From Thermoprotei archaeon (GTDB lineage: Archaea > Thermoproteota > Thermoprotei > Thermofilales > B15-G2), in the NCBI GenBank assembly GCA_003649445.1, contig QMRV01000001.1:14684-78683 (forward strand): a stretch of DNA of 64,000 nucleotides. Reading direction: 5' to 3'. Below, in pieces: positions 36,083 to 45,046 of the stretch (the first letter of the stretch is position 1; each line of letters begins with the position of its first letter). The notes under the pieces were generated by a model that saw nothing but the letters and a program-made list of their open reading frames with translations, had not been told where the DNA came from and searched no databases. The translations under genes were made by a program, and so were the position numbers.

Positions 36083-36352
36083 TTGAGGTGTTTCCGCCTA
36101 GACAGGCCCTGCGCCTTTAGAGACCAGAAAGGCTTCTGCCAGTTCAGCTCTCAGGTGATCACCGAGGACTGTCCTGAAGACTGCCCATATCTCTGGAGAC
36201 AGTTCTTCGGGAAGAAAAGTAGCAGCAGACTGCACAGTTCTCTGCGTATACGAGCTCCCAGACGAGTGCCCGAAGAAACGCCGCCTCCTAGAAAAGGCTC
36301 TGAGAAAATGAAAAATACCCTTTTATTCAAAGTTTTCAGTATTTTGCTATAA
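36083..36352 (+). CDS. small cysteine-rich protein, unknown
   Basis: The start is a TTG with GGGTGA four bases upstream and a TATA box about 50 bases upstream. The first 45 residues contain five Cys (RCFRLDRPC, GFCQF, EDCPEDCPYLW) that could hold a metal. The remainder is basic and poorly structured, and the last 15 residues are hydrophobic. The regulatory signals and Cys pattern favour a real gene, but I recognise no family. Confidence 0.4.
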   Translation: MRCFRLDRPCAFRDQKGFCQFSSQVITEDCPEDCPYLWRQFFGKKSSSRLHSSLRIRAPRRVPEETPPPRKGSEKMKNTLLFKVFSILL

Positions 36353-36403
36353 ATCTCTATATTCTTGACTAAAGTATTATACTAACTTTTACTCTTATTC
36401 CTT

Positions 36404-37288
36404 TTAAATATCTCTGATGATCTTTTGCAATACTCTGCATGTAAGATCCCGCGTCTGAATTAGTTCGTCTAACACTTCGGCTTTAGAATCCAAATTTTTC
36501 ATCATGCCGAGAAGAATACGTTTAACTCTCAACCCATGTGCCCCTATTACGGATCTACGCTTATAAATTCTCTTGATTAGCTCTTTATCCTGTGTCGAGA
36601 GCTCGAAGCCGTGCTTAGTAAGGACATTAATTATGCTCCCAGCAGAATCTACCTTAAGTTTAGAAATATTATTTCCCCTAACGTAAGCATAAATATAGCT
36701 TAGTGACTCCAAGATTCTGCACAACTGAACTAGCTTTTCTTCCATTGATAAAATTTCGTGCTCACGGGCTAAATCAGCGAGAACAATCTTTAAGACTTCT
36801 ATTAGCCTCTTATCGCTCAGCTTTGACAGTTTATTAAGCTTTTTAAAGGACTCCTTCACGCAGTTCCATGACTTCGTCCTCTTCTTCCCCGCTGGAAGGA
36901 AAAACAGCGTATACTCTGAATTCACTATAGTGCCTGAAGGTTTTAGTGAGCCAGTGTCACCTAAGGGATTCAGCCCAGAGCTCATGCGGGTTACCATCCT
37001 TAATGCTGTGGACGAGTCTGGCCATATAGCATCCACGTGATATACTGCATTGATAATGACCATATCTGGGTCATATACCTTTAATAGTCCTACAGCTTTT
37101 CGGAGTTTTTTCAGAGCTTCACTATGAAGTATACAATGTGCTTCGTATATACTCCACCTTCTCGGATCCGGCTGTAAATCAACAGCAAAAACCGTCTCTA
37201 TACATAAATCTTCAAGTGGAGATAACAAAGCTACATCCGAAATCGTCGATGAAGCTGGTGTGTGACCATTAGTCGCCAATATGGCCAT
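36404..37288 (-). CDS. HEPN-like domain protein, unknown
   Basis: This is a 294-residue protein. The C-terminal third is helical, with LIKRIYKRRSVIGAHG near residue 245. The Arg...His spacing resembles the R-x(4-6)-H motif of HEPN RNases, followed by a long helix as in ApeA/HEPN C-termini. The N-terminal half (VYDPDMVIINAVYHVDAIWPD and following) is not recognised. It lies 81 bases downstream of the AAA+ ATPase gene on the same strand and may form one module with it. HEPN is inferred from the motif only. Confidence 0.65.
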   Translation of the reverse strand: MAILATNGHTPASSTISDVALLSPLEDLCIETVFAVDLQPDPRRWSIYEAHCILHSEALKKLRKAVGLLKVYDPDMVIINAVYHVDAIWPDSSTALRMVTRMSSGLNPLGDTGSLKPSGTIVNSEYTLFFLPAGKKRTKSWNCVKESFKKLNKLSKLSDKRLIEVLKIVLADLAREHEILSMEEKLVQLCRILESLSYIYAYVRGNNISKLKVDSAGSIINVLTKHGFELSTQDKELIKRIYKRRSVIGAHGLRVKRILLGMMKNLDSKAEVLDELIQTRDLTCRVLQKIIRDI

Positions 37289-37369
37289 AGCGATAGTTCT
37301 TGAAGAATCTCTTCCTTAAAGCCTGAACTATTTAATTTAATGCAGACAAAGTGTATCATCAGTATTCTT

Positions 37370-38965
37370 TTATTCTTCTATAGGAAATCTCATAGGAATA
37401 CCTTGTTTCTTAGATAATTCACGTGCAACAGTTTTTCTTTCATCATCATTAGTGAGTGTAGGTAGGAGTAGTAGCATTTTCAATTCTTCGGTATCGGGTT
37501 TGAAGTCTAACAATAGGTATTTGCGGCTAATTGATCTTAGATGCTCCTCTACTTCTTCTTTCATTAGAGCCGGTGTTCCCGCTAGAACTACCAATACGTT
37601 CTCTCCTATTATCTCACTTAGTTTCTCTTTTAGCTGATCTTTAGTTAAAGGCTCATTGCTTGCAAGTATTTTAACAGAATATATACCATCTTCAATATTG
37701 ACAATAAGTTCTTCGCTTCCTGATAGCGATAGTTCATAAGCAGGTTCTAGTCCTAATAGATTCAAGAACTCAAATACCGCTTCTTCTGTTTTTCTGTAAA
37801 ACTCTTCACTTGACAATTTACTTATATCAATAGGTTTAGAGAGAACTCTTCTTCTAATTACTTCTAGGGGCGCCTTGCTTTCATACCATTTTATTATCTC
37901 ATTAGTTACTATCTGCACTACTTCTCCTCTACGCCCTCCTGTTTCCTCATATATCTTCTGATACCATTCTTCTGGAAAAATAGGTATTATATCAGTTTTA
38001 TATACTATTGAAGCTACTTTAGATATTTTTTCTACTAACTTTTTAATATCTTCTATTGTAAAATCTTTGATAGCCAGCTCAAACAGCTTGAATCTATTTA
38101 AACTATCATACTCTACTAGGATATCATTTAGTCTCTTTTTCTCGCATGCTAGAACTAGAAGAAGGCTTGGTATATCTCTTTCATAAAGCGACATAAGTAG
38201 TGAAAGGAATCGCTGTCTTTTAGAAAAGTCCTCTATTCCTAGTACTTCTAGCTCGTCTATTAATAATATGGATATTCCTGCCTGACTCAAAGTTTTTAGC
38301 ATAAAAGCTAACTGCGCTAGAGCGTCATGTTCAGAGAGATTAGGAAGAATTATCGTATGTAGATACTCTTTCTTCTCGAACAGTTTTTTAAGTCGATCCT
38401 CGGCGTCAACATCTCCTTTAGCAGCTTTAATCAAGAGCTTGGATATTTCTTTGCCGAAAATTCTACTCATGCTTTTCAGAGTTCTTTCTTCGAAGTTTTC
38501 TGGACTTATAGTAGATTCGATTTTCATTATCTGTGATGCTAGTCCTATCCAAGGAGCCGGGCCTCCCTCTATTATAATACCTTTAATAATGTTTATCCAC
38601 GAAATGCCCTGTTCTCTCAGCGAAATATATGGACAAAGAGCCACTCTAACTTTATCAAAAGGCGGCACTTTTTCTTCAGCATATTCTTTAATAAGCTGCA
38701 AGGCGAAAGTTTTTCCTCCTCTAAAGGGAGCTGTTATTACCACTACTTCAGGTCTTCCAGACTCTTTTACACAGTCTACTTTTTCTGATATAGCCTCGAT
38801 AATGTCGTCAACTGCTACAGCTATTGTTGAAGGAGAAGGAGGCACAACACCATTTTTACAATGGTTTAGTATTTTTGCTGCATCTATCTTTTCGGCCATT
38901 TTCTGCTCGAATGCCACTTTTATCTGAGAAATTTTCTGCAGAATTTTTACAATATCTCTAGACAA
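37370..38965 (-). CDS. AAA+/STAND-like ATPase, ORC/BREX-type
   Basis: This is a 531-residue ATPase. The P-loop is ITAPFRGGKTFAL (near residue 77), Walker B is ISILLIDELEVLG (near 235), sensor 1 is LLVLACEKKR, and the sensor-2-like GGRRGEVVQIV is near residue 350. Such P-loops occur in Orc1/Cdc6-like and BrxC-like ATPases. Residues 400-531 form an alpha/beta domain (VNIEDGIYSVKIL, NVLVVLAGTPAL, KYLLLDFKPD) of unknown role. The start overlaps the winged-helix gene by 19 bases, so the two are translationally coupled. Confidence 0.75.
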   Translation of the reverse strand: MSRDIVKILQKISQIKVAFEQKMAEKIDAAKILNHCKNGVVPPSPSTIAVAVDDIIEAISEKVDCVKESGRPEVVVITAPFRGGKTFALQLIKEYAEEKVPPFDKVRVALCPYISLREQGISWINIIKGIIIEGGPAPWIGLASQIMKIESTISPENFEERTLKSMSRIFGKEISKLLIKAAKGDVDAEDRLKKLFEKKEYLHTIILPNLSEHDALAQLAFMLKTLSQAGISILLIDELEVLGIEDFSKRQRFLSLLMSLYERDIPSLLLVLACEKKRLNDILVEYDSLNRFKLFELAIKDFTIEDIKKLVEKISKVASIVYKTDIIPIFPEEWYQKIYEETGGRRGEVVQIVTNEIIKWYESKAPLEVIRRRVLSKPIDISKLSSEEFYRKTEEAVFEFLNLLGLEPAYELSLSGSEELIVNIEDGIYSVKILASNEPLTKDQLKEKLSEIIGENVLVVLAGTPALMKEEVEEHLRSISRKYLLLDFKPDTEELKMLLLLPTLTNDDERKTVARELSKKQGIPMRFPIEE

Positions 38966-39483
38966 ACTACATCACCTCTAGCTCTATACACTCGAATACG
39001 AGGATCTATTTTTCTTAATTCAAACAAGGCAATTTTAAATCTCAAGGGGTCTATTTTGATGCCCATTTCTTCTTCAACTAGAGTTCTTAGAATATTATCC
39101 TCTGCTACACTATAGCCTGCAGCTTTAAGCTTCTCGTATGACTTCAAAACAGCCTCGTGTAGCTTATTTAAATCTATTTTTTCTGCGTAAATCAATCTCT
39201 TTTCTAGACGCTCAAGCTTCAAATTAATGTCTCTAAATAGCTCCCTCACAGAATCTTCCACTATTTTATAAGTCAAGTATACTTTATAACCTCTACCAAC
39301 TCTAATTTCCATTATATATCCTTTTTCCTTGAGACTCTCGTAAGCTTTAGCGTACTCCTCTCCTAAATTGGTTATCTTTGACTTACTTATTCCGCTAAAA
39401 TAGTGTTTCTTCAGAAGCTCTAACAACTTTCTTTCATAAACTGACAACTCCTCCATAGCCTGTTCACTTGTACTCCTTTTCAA
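38947..39483 (-). CDS. winged-helix protein coupled to AAA+ ATPase
   Basis: In this 178-residue protein, residues 10-70 form a winged helix (LSVYERKLLELLKKHYF, then ITNLGEEYAKAYESLKEKGYI and the wing RVGRGYKVYLT). A coiled coil follows (residues 75-110), then a second small alpha/beta region. It overlaps both neighbours, the Hsp20 gene upstream (20 bases) and the ATPase downstream (19 bases). It could be the DNA-binding partner of the ATPase; that is inference. Confidence 0.7.
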   Translation of the reverse strand: MKRSTSEQAMEELSVYERKLLELLKKHYFSGISKSKITNLGEEYAKAYESLKEKGYIMEIRVGRGYKVYLTYKIVEDSVRELFRDINLKLERLEKRLIYAEKIDLNKLHEAVLKSYEKLKAAGYSVAEDNILRTLVEEEMGIKIDPLRFKIALFELRKIDPRIRVYRARGDVVCLEIL

Positions 39484-39787
39484 CTACTATCAATAATGTA
39501 CGTGTTTTTAGGACCGCTTTTACTTGTTTACGCTTTAATTCAAAAGGCAAAATAAATTCTTTATAAAAATCTCTCCCCTCAATATCAGTAGCGGTTACAT
39601 GTATGCGATTTCCGTGGACTTTGACCTTAACATCCTCTTTTCTCACAGGAGGCAACTCTATAATAATTTTAACACACTTCCCGTCATCGTAAATCTCGCT
39701 GTAGGGCTCCTCTATTAACCAGTAACCACTTCTTCGTACTCCAAAGTCATCAAACCAGTCATAATCCTCCTCGAACCCTGAACTCAC
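39464..39787 (-). CDS. small heat-shock protein (Hsp20 family)
   Basis: This is a 107-residue alpha-crystallin-domain protein: KCVKIIIELPPVRKEDVKVKVHGNRIHVTA is the core sandwich, and FYKEFILPFELKRKQVKAVLKTRTLLIVVEK is the second half with the A-x-x-x-x-G-like turn altered. The N-terminal arm is short and aromatic, and a C-terminal IxI motif is missing. This points to the ArsA-like/p23-like subgroup rather than oligomeric Hsp20. It is the first gene of the winged-helix/AAA+/HEPN-like cluster, an unusual partner. Confidence 0.85.
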   Translation of the reverse strand: MSSGFEEDYDWFDDFGVRRSGYWLIEEPYSEIYDDGKCVKIIIELPPVRKEDVKVKVHGNRIHVTATDIEGRDFYKEFILPFELKRKQVKAVLKTRTLLIVVEKEYK

Positions 39788-39946
39788 GATAAAACTATTG
39801 CGCAGTCTCTTAGAAAAACATTTCCTCTAATGTCTGCACCTAATTAGGCCCACATATTAGCAGTATATTTATTTTGAAAATCTCCCGATATTCGCTTCAA
39901 ATACTTCGCAGACATCATTATTTAAATACTTAACGAAAAGAATACG

Positions 39947-40300
39947 ATGTCTTACTTTGTTGCAGACTCCTCGGGACTTGAATGCATCTACAGAATCATC
40001 AAAAAGAATAAAACTCCTTTAGCTAGATACAATATAATTCATGTCTCTTCTGAGACCGCTTCTTCCTCAAGAATCAGCGGCAAATTCGCCAAAAAGCACC
40101 TAGTAGTGCATAAAGTACCAGCACTTAAAATAATGAAAACTATGAACTTACTCAAAGTGAGCTATGAAACAGCCTCGGCCCTATCATTAGCTAAAAGACT
40201 AAATGCAATATATCTAACTGCAAGCAAAGAAGCATACATTAAAGCCCGTAAATATGGACTAAAAGCTCTTTTAGTTGAGTATTCACTAAATACTGTTTAG
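39947..40300 (+). CDS. hypothetical protein, PIN-like pattern
   Basis: The 117-residue protein begins FVADSSGLECIYRII, with an early Asp after a strand, and ends with AIYLTASKEAYIKARKYGLKALLV, which resembles the last part of PIN domains. Other PIN acidic residues are not apparent, so catalysis is unlikely. It is 51 bases upstream of trmI and probably co-transcribed. A TTTAAATACTTA element precedes it. Confidence 0.6.
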   Translation: MSYFVADSSGLECIYRIIKKNKTPLARYNIIHVSSETASSSRISGKFAKKHLVVHKVPALKIMKTMNLLKVSYETASALSLAKRLNAIYLTASKEAYIKARKYGLKALLVEYSLNTV

Positions 40301-40351
40301 CTCCTTGAGAACAAAATATTAATTTCCTGAGACTAAAATGTATGCTTAGCA

Positions 40352-41122
40352 ATGAGCGAAGACGTAATTAAGGAAGGCGACCACATTCTGCTTTATTACA
40401 ATAGAAGGAAAAAATTCTTAGTTAAAGTAATTGCTGACAAAAAAATTCATACACATAAGGGCATAGTAAACTGTAGCGACATAATAGGCAAAAAATACGG
40501 CGAAATCATTAAAACACATGTAGGCGAAGAATTCATTTTATCGAAACCTATCTTTCCAGATTATTTAGCTAAGTTCAAAAGAGCTACTCAAGTAATACAT
40601 CCTAAGGACCTGTCTCTTATTGTATTTTTAAGCGGAATAGGACCTGGATCTATCGTAGTCGAAGCAGGAACAGGATCGGGATTCCTTACAGCAACGCTAG
40701 CCTACTATGTAAGACCGGAAGGAAAAGTTTACAGCTACGAAGTAAGGAGAGACTTTCTCGAAGTAGCTAAGAGAAACTTAAAGCTATGCGGCCTCTTAGA
40801 CTACGTCATCTTAAAACATAAGAATATAGCAGAAGGAATAGACGAGAAAAATGTAGATGCAGTAATACTAGATATGCCCAATCCTTGGGACGTAGTAGCC
40901 CATGCCAAAAGTGCGCTTAGACACGGTGGCGTCTTCGCTTCATTTTCACCAACTATAAATCAAGTTGAAAAAGTTGTTGAAACTTTACGTGAAGAAAACT
41001 TTATGGAAATAACTTCGCTAGAGGTCTTTCTAAGGAAAATAAAGGTCGAGAAAGGAGAGACTAGGCCAGAAACCTTTATGATAGCTCACACAGGCTATCT
41101 TGTTTTCGCAAGAAAACCTTAA
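40352..41122 (+). CDS. trmI: tRNA (adenine-N1)-methyltransferase TrmI
   Basis: TrmI makes m1A at positions 57/58 of tRNA. The 256-residue protein has a small N-terminal beta domain, then the Rossmann fold with SAM motif I VVEAGTGSGFLTATLA (near residue 105). KVYSYEVRRDFLEVAKRN and the catalytic-region DMPNPWD motif follow, as in archaeal TrmI. The C-terminus ends PETFMIAHTGYLVFARK. It converges on argS with a one-base gap. Confidence 0.95.
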   Translation: MSEDVIKEGDHILLYYNRRKKFLVKVIADKKIHTHKGIVNCSDIIGKKYGEIIKTHVGEEFILSKPIFPDYLAKFKRATQVIHPKDLSLIVFLSGIGPGSIVVEAGTGSGFLTATLAYYVRPEGKVYSYEVRRDFLEVAKRNLKLCGLLDYVILKHKNIAEGIDEKNVDAVILDMPNPWDVVAHAKSALRHGGVFASFSPTINQVEKVVETLREENFMEITSLEVFLRKIKVEKGETRPETFMIAHTGYLVFARKP

Positions 41123-41123
41123 G

Positions 41124-43076
41124 CTACATTCTTGCAATAGGCTTTATTCCAATGATATTGAGCGTATTGCGCATTATTATTGCAGTGGATGCTACTAGAA
41201 CAAGCCTGGCTTTCTTCAATTCTTCATTTTCCGCAGACAGCACAGGATAGTTGTCATAGAACAGATTAAACTGTTTAGCAAGATCATTTGCGTAATCAAC
41301 TATATAGTCTGGCCTAAGGTCATCTGCAGCTTTAGCTACAATAGCAGGGAATTTTCCAAGATGCTTAATCAACTGTCTTTCTTCTTTTGAAGATAGTAGA
41401 GAGAAATCGGCATCTAGAAACAGTGCCTTTTCACCTAGACCACTTTTCGCTATAATATTATGCGCTCTTACGTAAGCGTACTGCAGAAACGGCCCGCTAT
41501 TCTGAGAGAAATCTAAAACTCTTTTCCAGTCAAAAGATATAGTCTTAGTTGGAGAAACACACAGCATAGCATACTTTAAAGCTCCCACACCCACCGCTTC
41601 TGCAATAGCCTCTTTTTCTTCCTCAGGTAAAGCTCTAGACCTCTTCTCTATTTCTGCTCTAGCTCTAGTTACTGCTTCATCCAACAGCTCATCTATAGTA
41701 ATTATCTCTCCTCTTCTACTAGACATTCTTCTGGCTCCTGCTAGTTTTACGTGCTCATACGCATAGTGTACCAGATTTATTGCCTCCTCTTTATAGCCTA
41801 AAACACATAGTGCTACCTTAAGATGAAGTTGCGCAAGTTTCTGTTCAACACCAATGACATTTATAACTCTTCTTGCTTTTTCAAACTTCATGATAGTATA
41901 GGCAATGTCTCTGGTAGTATACAGAGTAGAACCATCAGACCTTACAAGAACCATAGATGGTATTTCGTATCTAGGCGATAATCCCAGTAAGCTCTTAAGT
42001 TCAAGCAATTCAGCAGCTCTATTGGCGTCGAATACAAGAGCACCCTCTTTTCTGAAAACAAAACCAGAAGACCTCAATCCCTCTATTACTCTATCTACGA
42101 GCCCGCTCCACACAACATTACTCTCCCAGTCCCAAGAATCAAAAAATATACCTAGCCTGCTTAAAGTTTCTTTGAATCCCTCCAAACACAATTTTACGGT
42201 TTTTCTTACAATATCTACTACATCAGGGTCCTTCTGTTCATAGAGTCTATTTATCATAGATACCTTTTCTTCCGGATCTGAGTCAGAGGATATAGAAGTG
42301 AGAAGCTTTCTAAATACTTCAGGGTTTCTTTCTTCAAGTTTTGAAAGAATACCTAAAGTCTCATCCAGCTCCGACAACTTCTGCTTGTATTCATCGAACA
42401 GCCCCTCACTTTTAAGTCTCTCAATCTCCTTCTTAAGCGAAATAGTTTCAACAATATTATACGTACACGCATAAATGTACCCTATAAAATGATCAGGCTT
42501 TGTAGGTGGACCCGGCATACCTAGCTTACTGTAACCGTAAGCAGCGTAAGCAACCTGAAGCCCTACATCATCAATATAGAAGTGTCTTGACACTCTGTGT
42601 CCTCTTAGCTCTAGTATTCTGGCAAGAGAATCTCCTAAACAACAGTTTCTGAGATGCCCTATATGAAGAGGATGTATGGGATTTGCACTCGTATGCTCAA
42701 CAATAATACTGGTCGGAGACTCAACAGGATTAAAACCATATTTAGCCCCGAGCTCCTTAATAGAGGAAAAAACTACTTTAGCCAATTCAGCAGAACTTAA
42801 AGTAAAATTCACATAACCTCCAGCACACTCAATTTTATCGAGAAAAGATAGCCCCTGTCCACTAAACTTACTTTTAATTCTCTTTGCTACAGCGTCAGGT
42901 CTCTCACCAACTCTTTTAGCTATACTAAAGCACTTAAAGGAAAAATCACCAAACTTTTTCTCCTCTTCTACAACAACATCAACGTCTAGACCGTACTCTT
43001 CACGTATAATTCTCTTTACTTCTTTCTCAATAACACTCACAATAAACTCTACAGGACTGTAAATCATTCCACACAT
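41124..43076 (-). CDS. argS: arginyl-tRNA synthetase
   Basis: This class I synthetase has 650 residues. The N-terminal additional domain (residues 8-115) is followed by the HIGH motif in SANPIHPLHIGHLRNCCLGD, the RRMSSRRGEI motif (KMSKS equivalent, near residue 452) and the C-terminal anticodon-binding helices with SGPFLQYAYVRAHNI. TTTTATAAAGG lies about 25 bases before the ATG, so the leader is short; an internal ATG at 43067 is possible. A tRNA-Arg gene is divergent, 77 bases away. Confidence 0.96.
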   Translation of the reverse strand: MCGMIYSPVEFIVSVIEKEVKRIIREEYGLDVDVVVEEEKKFGDFSFKCFSIAKRVGERPDAVAKRIKSKFSGQGLSFLDKIECAGGYVNFTLSSAELAKVVFSSIKELGAKYGFNPVESPTSIIVEHTSANPIHPLHIGHLRNCCLGDSLARILELRGHRVSRHFYIDDVGLQVAYAAYGYSKLGMPGPPTKPDHFIGYIYACTYNIVETISLKKEIERLKSEGLFDEYKQKLSELDETLGILSKLEERNPEVFRKLLTSISSDSDPEEKVSMINRLYEQKDPDVVDIVRKTVKLCLEGFKETLSRLGIFFDSWDWESNVVWSGLVDRVIEGLRSSGFVFRKEGALVFDANRAAELLELKSLLGLSPRYEIPSMVLVRSDGSTLYTTRDIAYTIMKFEKARRVINVIGVEQKLAQLHLKVALCVLGYKEEAINLVHYAYEHVKLAGARRMSSRRGEIITIDELLDEAVTRARAEIEKRSRALPEEEKEAIAEAVGVGALKYAMLCVSPTKTISFDWKRVLDFSQNSGPFLQYAYVRAHNIIAKSGLGEKALFLDADFSLLSSKEERQLIKHLGKFPAIVAKAADDLRPDYIVDYANDLAKQFNLFYDNYPVLSAENEELKKARLVLVASTAIIMRNTLNIIGIKPIARM

Positions 43077-43152
43077 ATCATTAAAGTCACCTTTATAAAA
43101 CCTACCTCTAACACCCGAATAAGATTTAAATGAGAGTTACAATAATCTAAAA

Positions 43153-43230
43153 GGGCCCGTAGCTCAGCCGGGAAAGAGCGGCGGCCTGCGGAGCCGTAGG
43201 CCCCGGGTTCAAGTCCCGGCGGGCCCGCCA
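43153..43230 (+). tRNA. tRNA-Arg(GCG)
   Basis: The acceptor is GGGCCCG/CGGGCCC with G73 and encoded CCA (43228-43230). Anticodon stem GCGGC/GCCGT encloses loop CTGCGGA. GATTTAAAT about 25 bases upstream is the promoter candidate. No intron. It is divergent from argS. Confidence 0.93.
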
Positions 43231-43493
43231 TTAAGAAAAAGAGAATAATTTTCAAGCAATTTTATTTAGTGATGAATCAGAGAACACCACAACAAGTATT
43301 CCTTGATCACTTAGAAAAACTTCTACAAAGTACTTTTAAACTAAAGTTAAGTCTATAATTAAACAATAAACACTGCAATATCATATCAGACTCCACATAA
43401 TAGCATACTAGGAAATATAACTTCACTTCGCAGCCGCAAAATCACCTTGAACAAAATAGCAGTAACATAGTGGCGAGAATTCGCTGAAGGAAG

Positions 43494-43567
43494 TGGGGCC
43501 GCCGGGATTTGAACCCGGGACCACCAGGGCCCAAGCCTGGCATCCTACCAAGCTAGACTACGGCCCC
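43494..43567 (-). tRNA. tRNA-Pro(TGG)
   Basis: The acceptor is GGGGCCG/CGGCCCC with A73. Anticodon stem CCAGG/CCTGG encloses loop CTTGGGC. The T-loop is TTCAAAT. No intron. Confidence 0.92.
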
Positions 43568-43607
43568 GATTACTCGGTGCTAGACAGATAAATAAACTTT
43601 ACTAGTT

Positions 43608-44999
43608 CTACCAACTTCTCAAGTGCTCCTTACTTAAAATAGACCTGGCTGCAATAATTCCGGAAATAGATGCTTGAACTAATCCTCTTGTTAACCCAGA
43701 CCCGTCTCCTATGCAGTACAGGTTTTTGATAGTAGTTGTTTCTAATTCGCTGTTAACGTCGACTCTGAGTGAATAGAATTTTACTTCAACACCGTATAAG
43801 AGCGTGTGATCTGAATATACTCCTGGAGCCACTTTGTTTAATGCTTTTAGCATTTCCTTTATGTTCACTAAGTACCTGTACGGTAGTACAAAACTAAGAT
43901 CTCCTGGAGTAGCTGTTTTTAAAGTAGGCTCGACTATTGACCTTTTTATTCTGTCTTTAGTAGATCTGCGTCCTCGGAAAAGATCTCCCAGTCTCTGGAC
44001 GATTACTCCGCCTCCTATTATGTTGGCTAGTCTTGCGATATATTTTCCGTAAGCTATAGGGTCTTCAAAAGGTTCAGTGAACTTTGTGCTTACAAGTATA
44101 GCGAAATTCGTATTATCTGTTTTCTTATCTTCGTAGCTATGTCCATTCACGGTAATTATGTCTTCGTATACTTCTGCTATAACCTCTCCATGAGGATTCA
44201 CGCAGAAAGTTCTTACTTTGTCATCAAATGTCTTAGAGTAGTATATAAACTTTGGTTCGTAAAGCCTGCTTGTAAGCTCCTCCATTACTTCAGCTGGAAC
44301 TTCTATTCGAACTCCTAAGTCTACTGGATTTACTTTCATTTTCACTCCGATTTTCGTTAAGTTATTTTTAAGCCATTCTGCTCCTCCTCTGCCGGGAGCT
44401 AAAATAACATATTTTGCTTCAACTATATCGCCAGTTTTAAGCTTAATTCCTTTTACACAGTTATTTTTGACTATGACTTCCGATACCTCTGTATTTAATA
44501 TAATATCTACTTTTCTCTCAAGATCTTTTTTCATGTTCGATAAAACTTTTTTGCAGCCATCAGAACCCATGTGTCTTATTCGAGTATAAACGAGTTTTAA
44601 GCCAACTTGTCTAGCCTTCCACTTCAAGTAGTCAAAGAAATCGGGATCAGGTTCGTATATTTTTGAAGAAGCCCCATAATTTAAATAGATTTTATCAACA
44701 TAGTCCATTAGCTGAGCAAGTTCCTCTTTTGATATGAGCTCAAGAAGCCAGCCGCCGCTTTCAAAAGAGTAGTTTAATTTACCGTCGCTAAACGCTCCAG
44801 CCCCGCCCCACCCGCTTATCATATTGCAAGGTTTACACTTTAGGCATTTTCCTTTAATAAGTATATTACATACTCTTTTGTCTATATCTCTCCCTTTATC
44901 TATCAATGCTATCTTCAAGTCTGATTTTTTTGAAAGCTCCATAGCCGCAAATATTCCTGAAGGCCCTGCACCAACTATAACTACGTCATAGCGCAGCAA
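43608..44999 (-). CDS. FAD-dependent dehydrogenase, COG2509-like
   Basis: This is a 463-residue flavoprotein. The N-terminal dinucleotide fold is VVIVGAGPSGIFAAMELS. A Cys pair region (KGKCLKCKPCNMISGWGGAGAFSDGK) is typical of the uncharacterised FAD dehydrogenase group. The second FAD motif LYCIGDGSGLTRGLVQA lies near the C-terminus. The C-x-x-C-x-x-C motif may bind a metal or Fe-S cluster. The substrate is unknown. It is 47 bases downstream of the phosphoesterase gene on the same strand. Confidence 0.88.
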   Translation of the reverse strand: MLRYDVVIVGAGPSGIFAAMELSKKSDLKIALIDKGRDIDKRVCNILIKGKCLKCKPCNMISGWGGAGAFSDGKLNYSFESGGWLLELISKEELAQLMDYVDKIYLNYGASSKIYEPDPDFFDYLKWKARQVGLKLVYTRIRHMGSDGCKKVLSNMKKDLERKVDIILNTEVSEVIVKNNCVKGIKLKTGDIVEAKYVILAPGRGGAEWLKNNLTKIGVKMKVNPVDLGVRIEVPAEVMEELTSRLYEPKFIYYSKTFDDKVRTFCVNPHGEVIAEVYEDIITVNGHSYEDKKTDNTNFAILVSTKFTEPFEDPIAYGKYIARLANIIGGGVIVQRLGDLFRGRRSTKDRIKRSIVEPTLKTATPGDLSFVLPYRYLVNIKEMLKALNKVAPGVYSDHTLLYGVEVKFYSLRVDVNSELETTTIKNLYCIGDGSGLTRGLVQASISGIIAARSILSKEHLRSW

Positions 45000-45046
45000 C
45001 TATTCACCAGAGTACATTTAGGTGCATAAGGAGTTATTAAATCTTT

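Noticed and set aside
43260..43310. C/D box RNA suggested by GTGATGA at 43269
   Set aside because: A C-box-like GTGATGA is present, but no CTGA box D follows within a plausible distance and no terminal stem forms.
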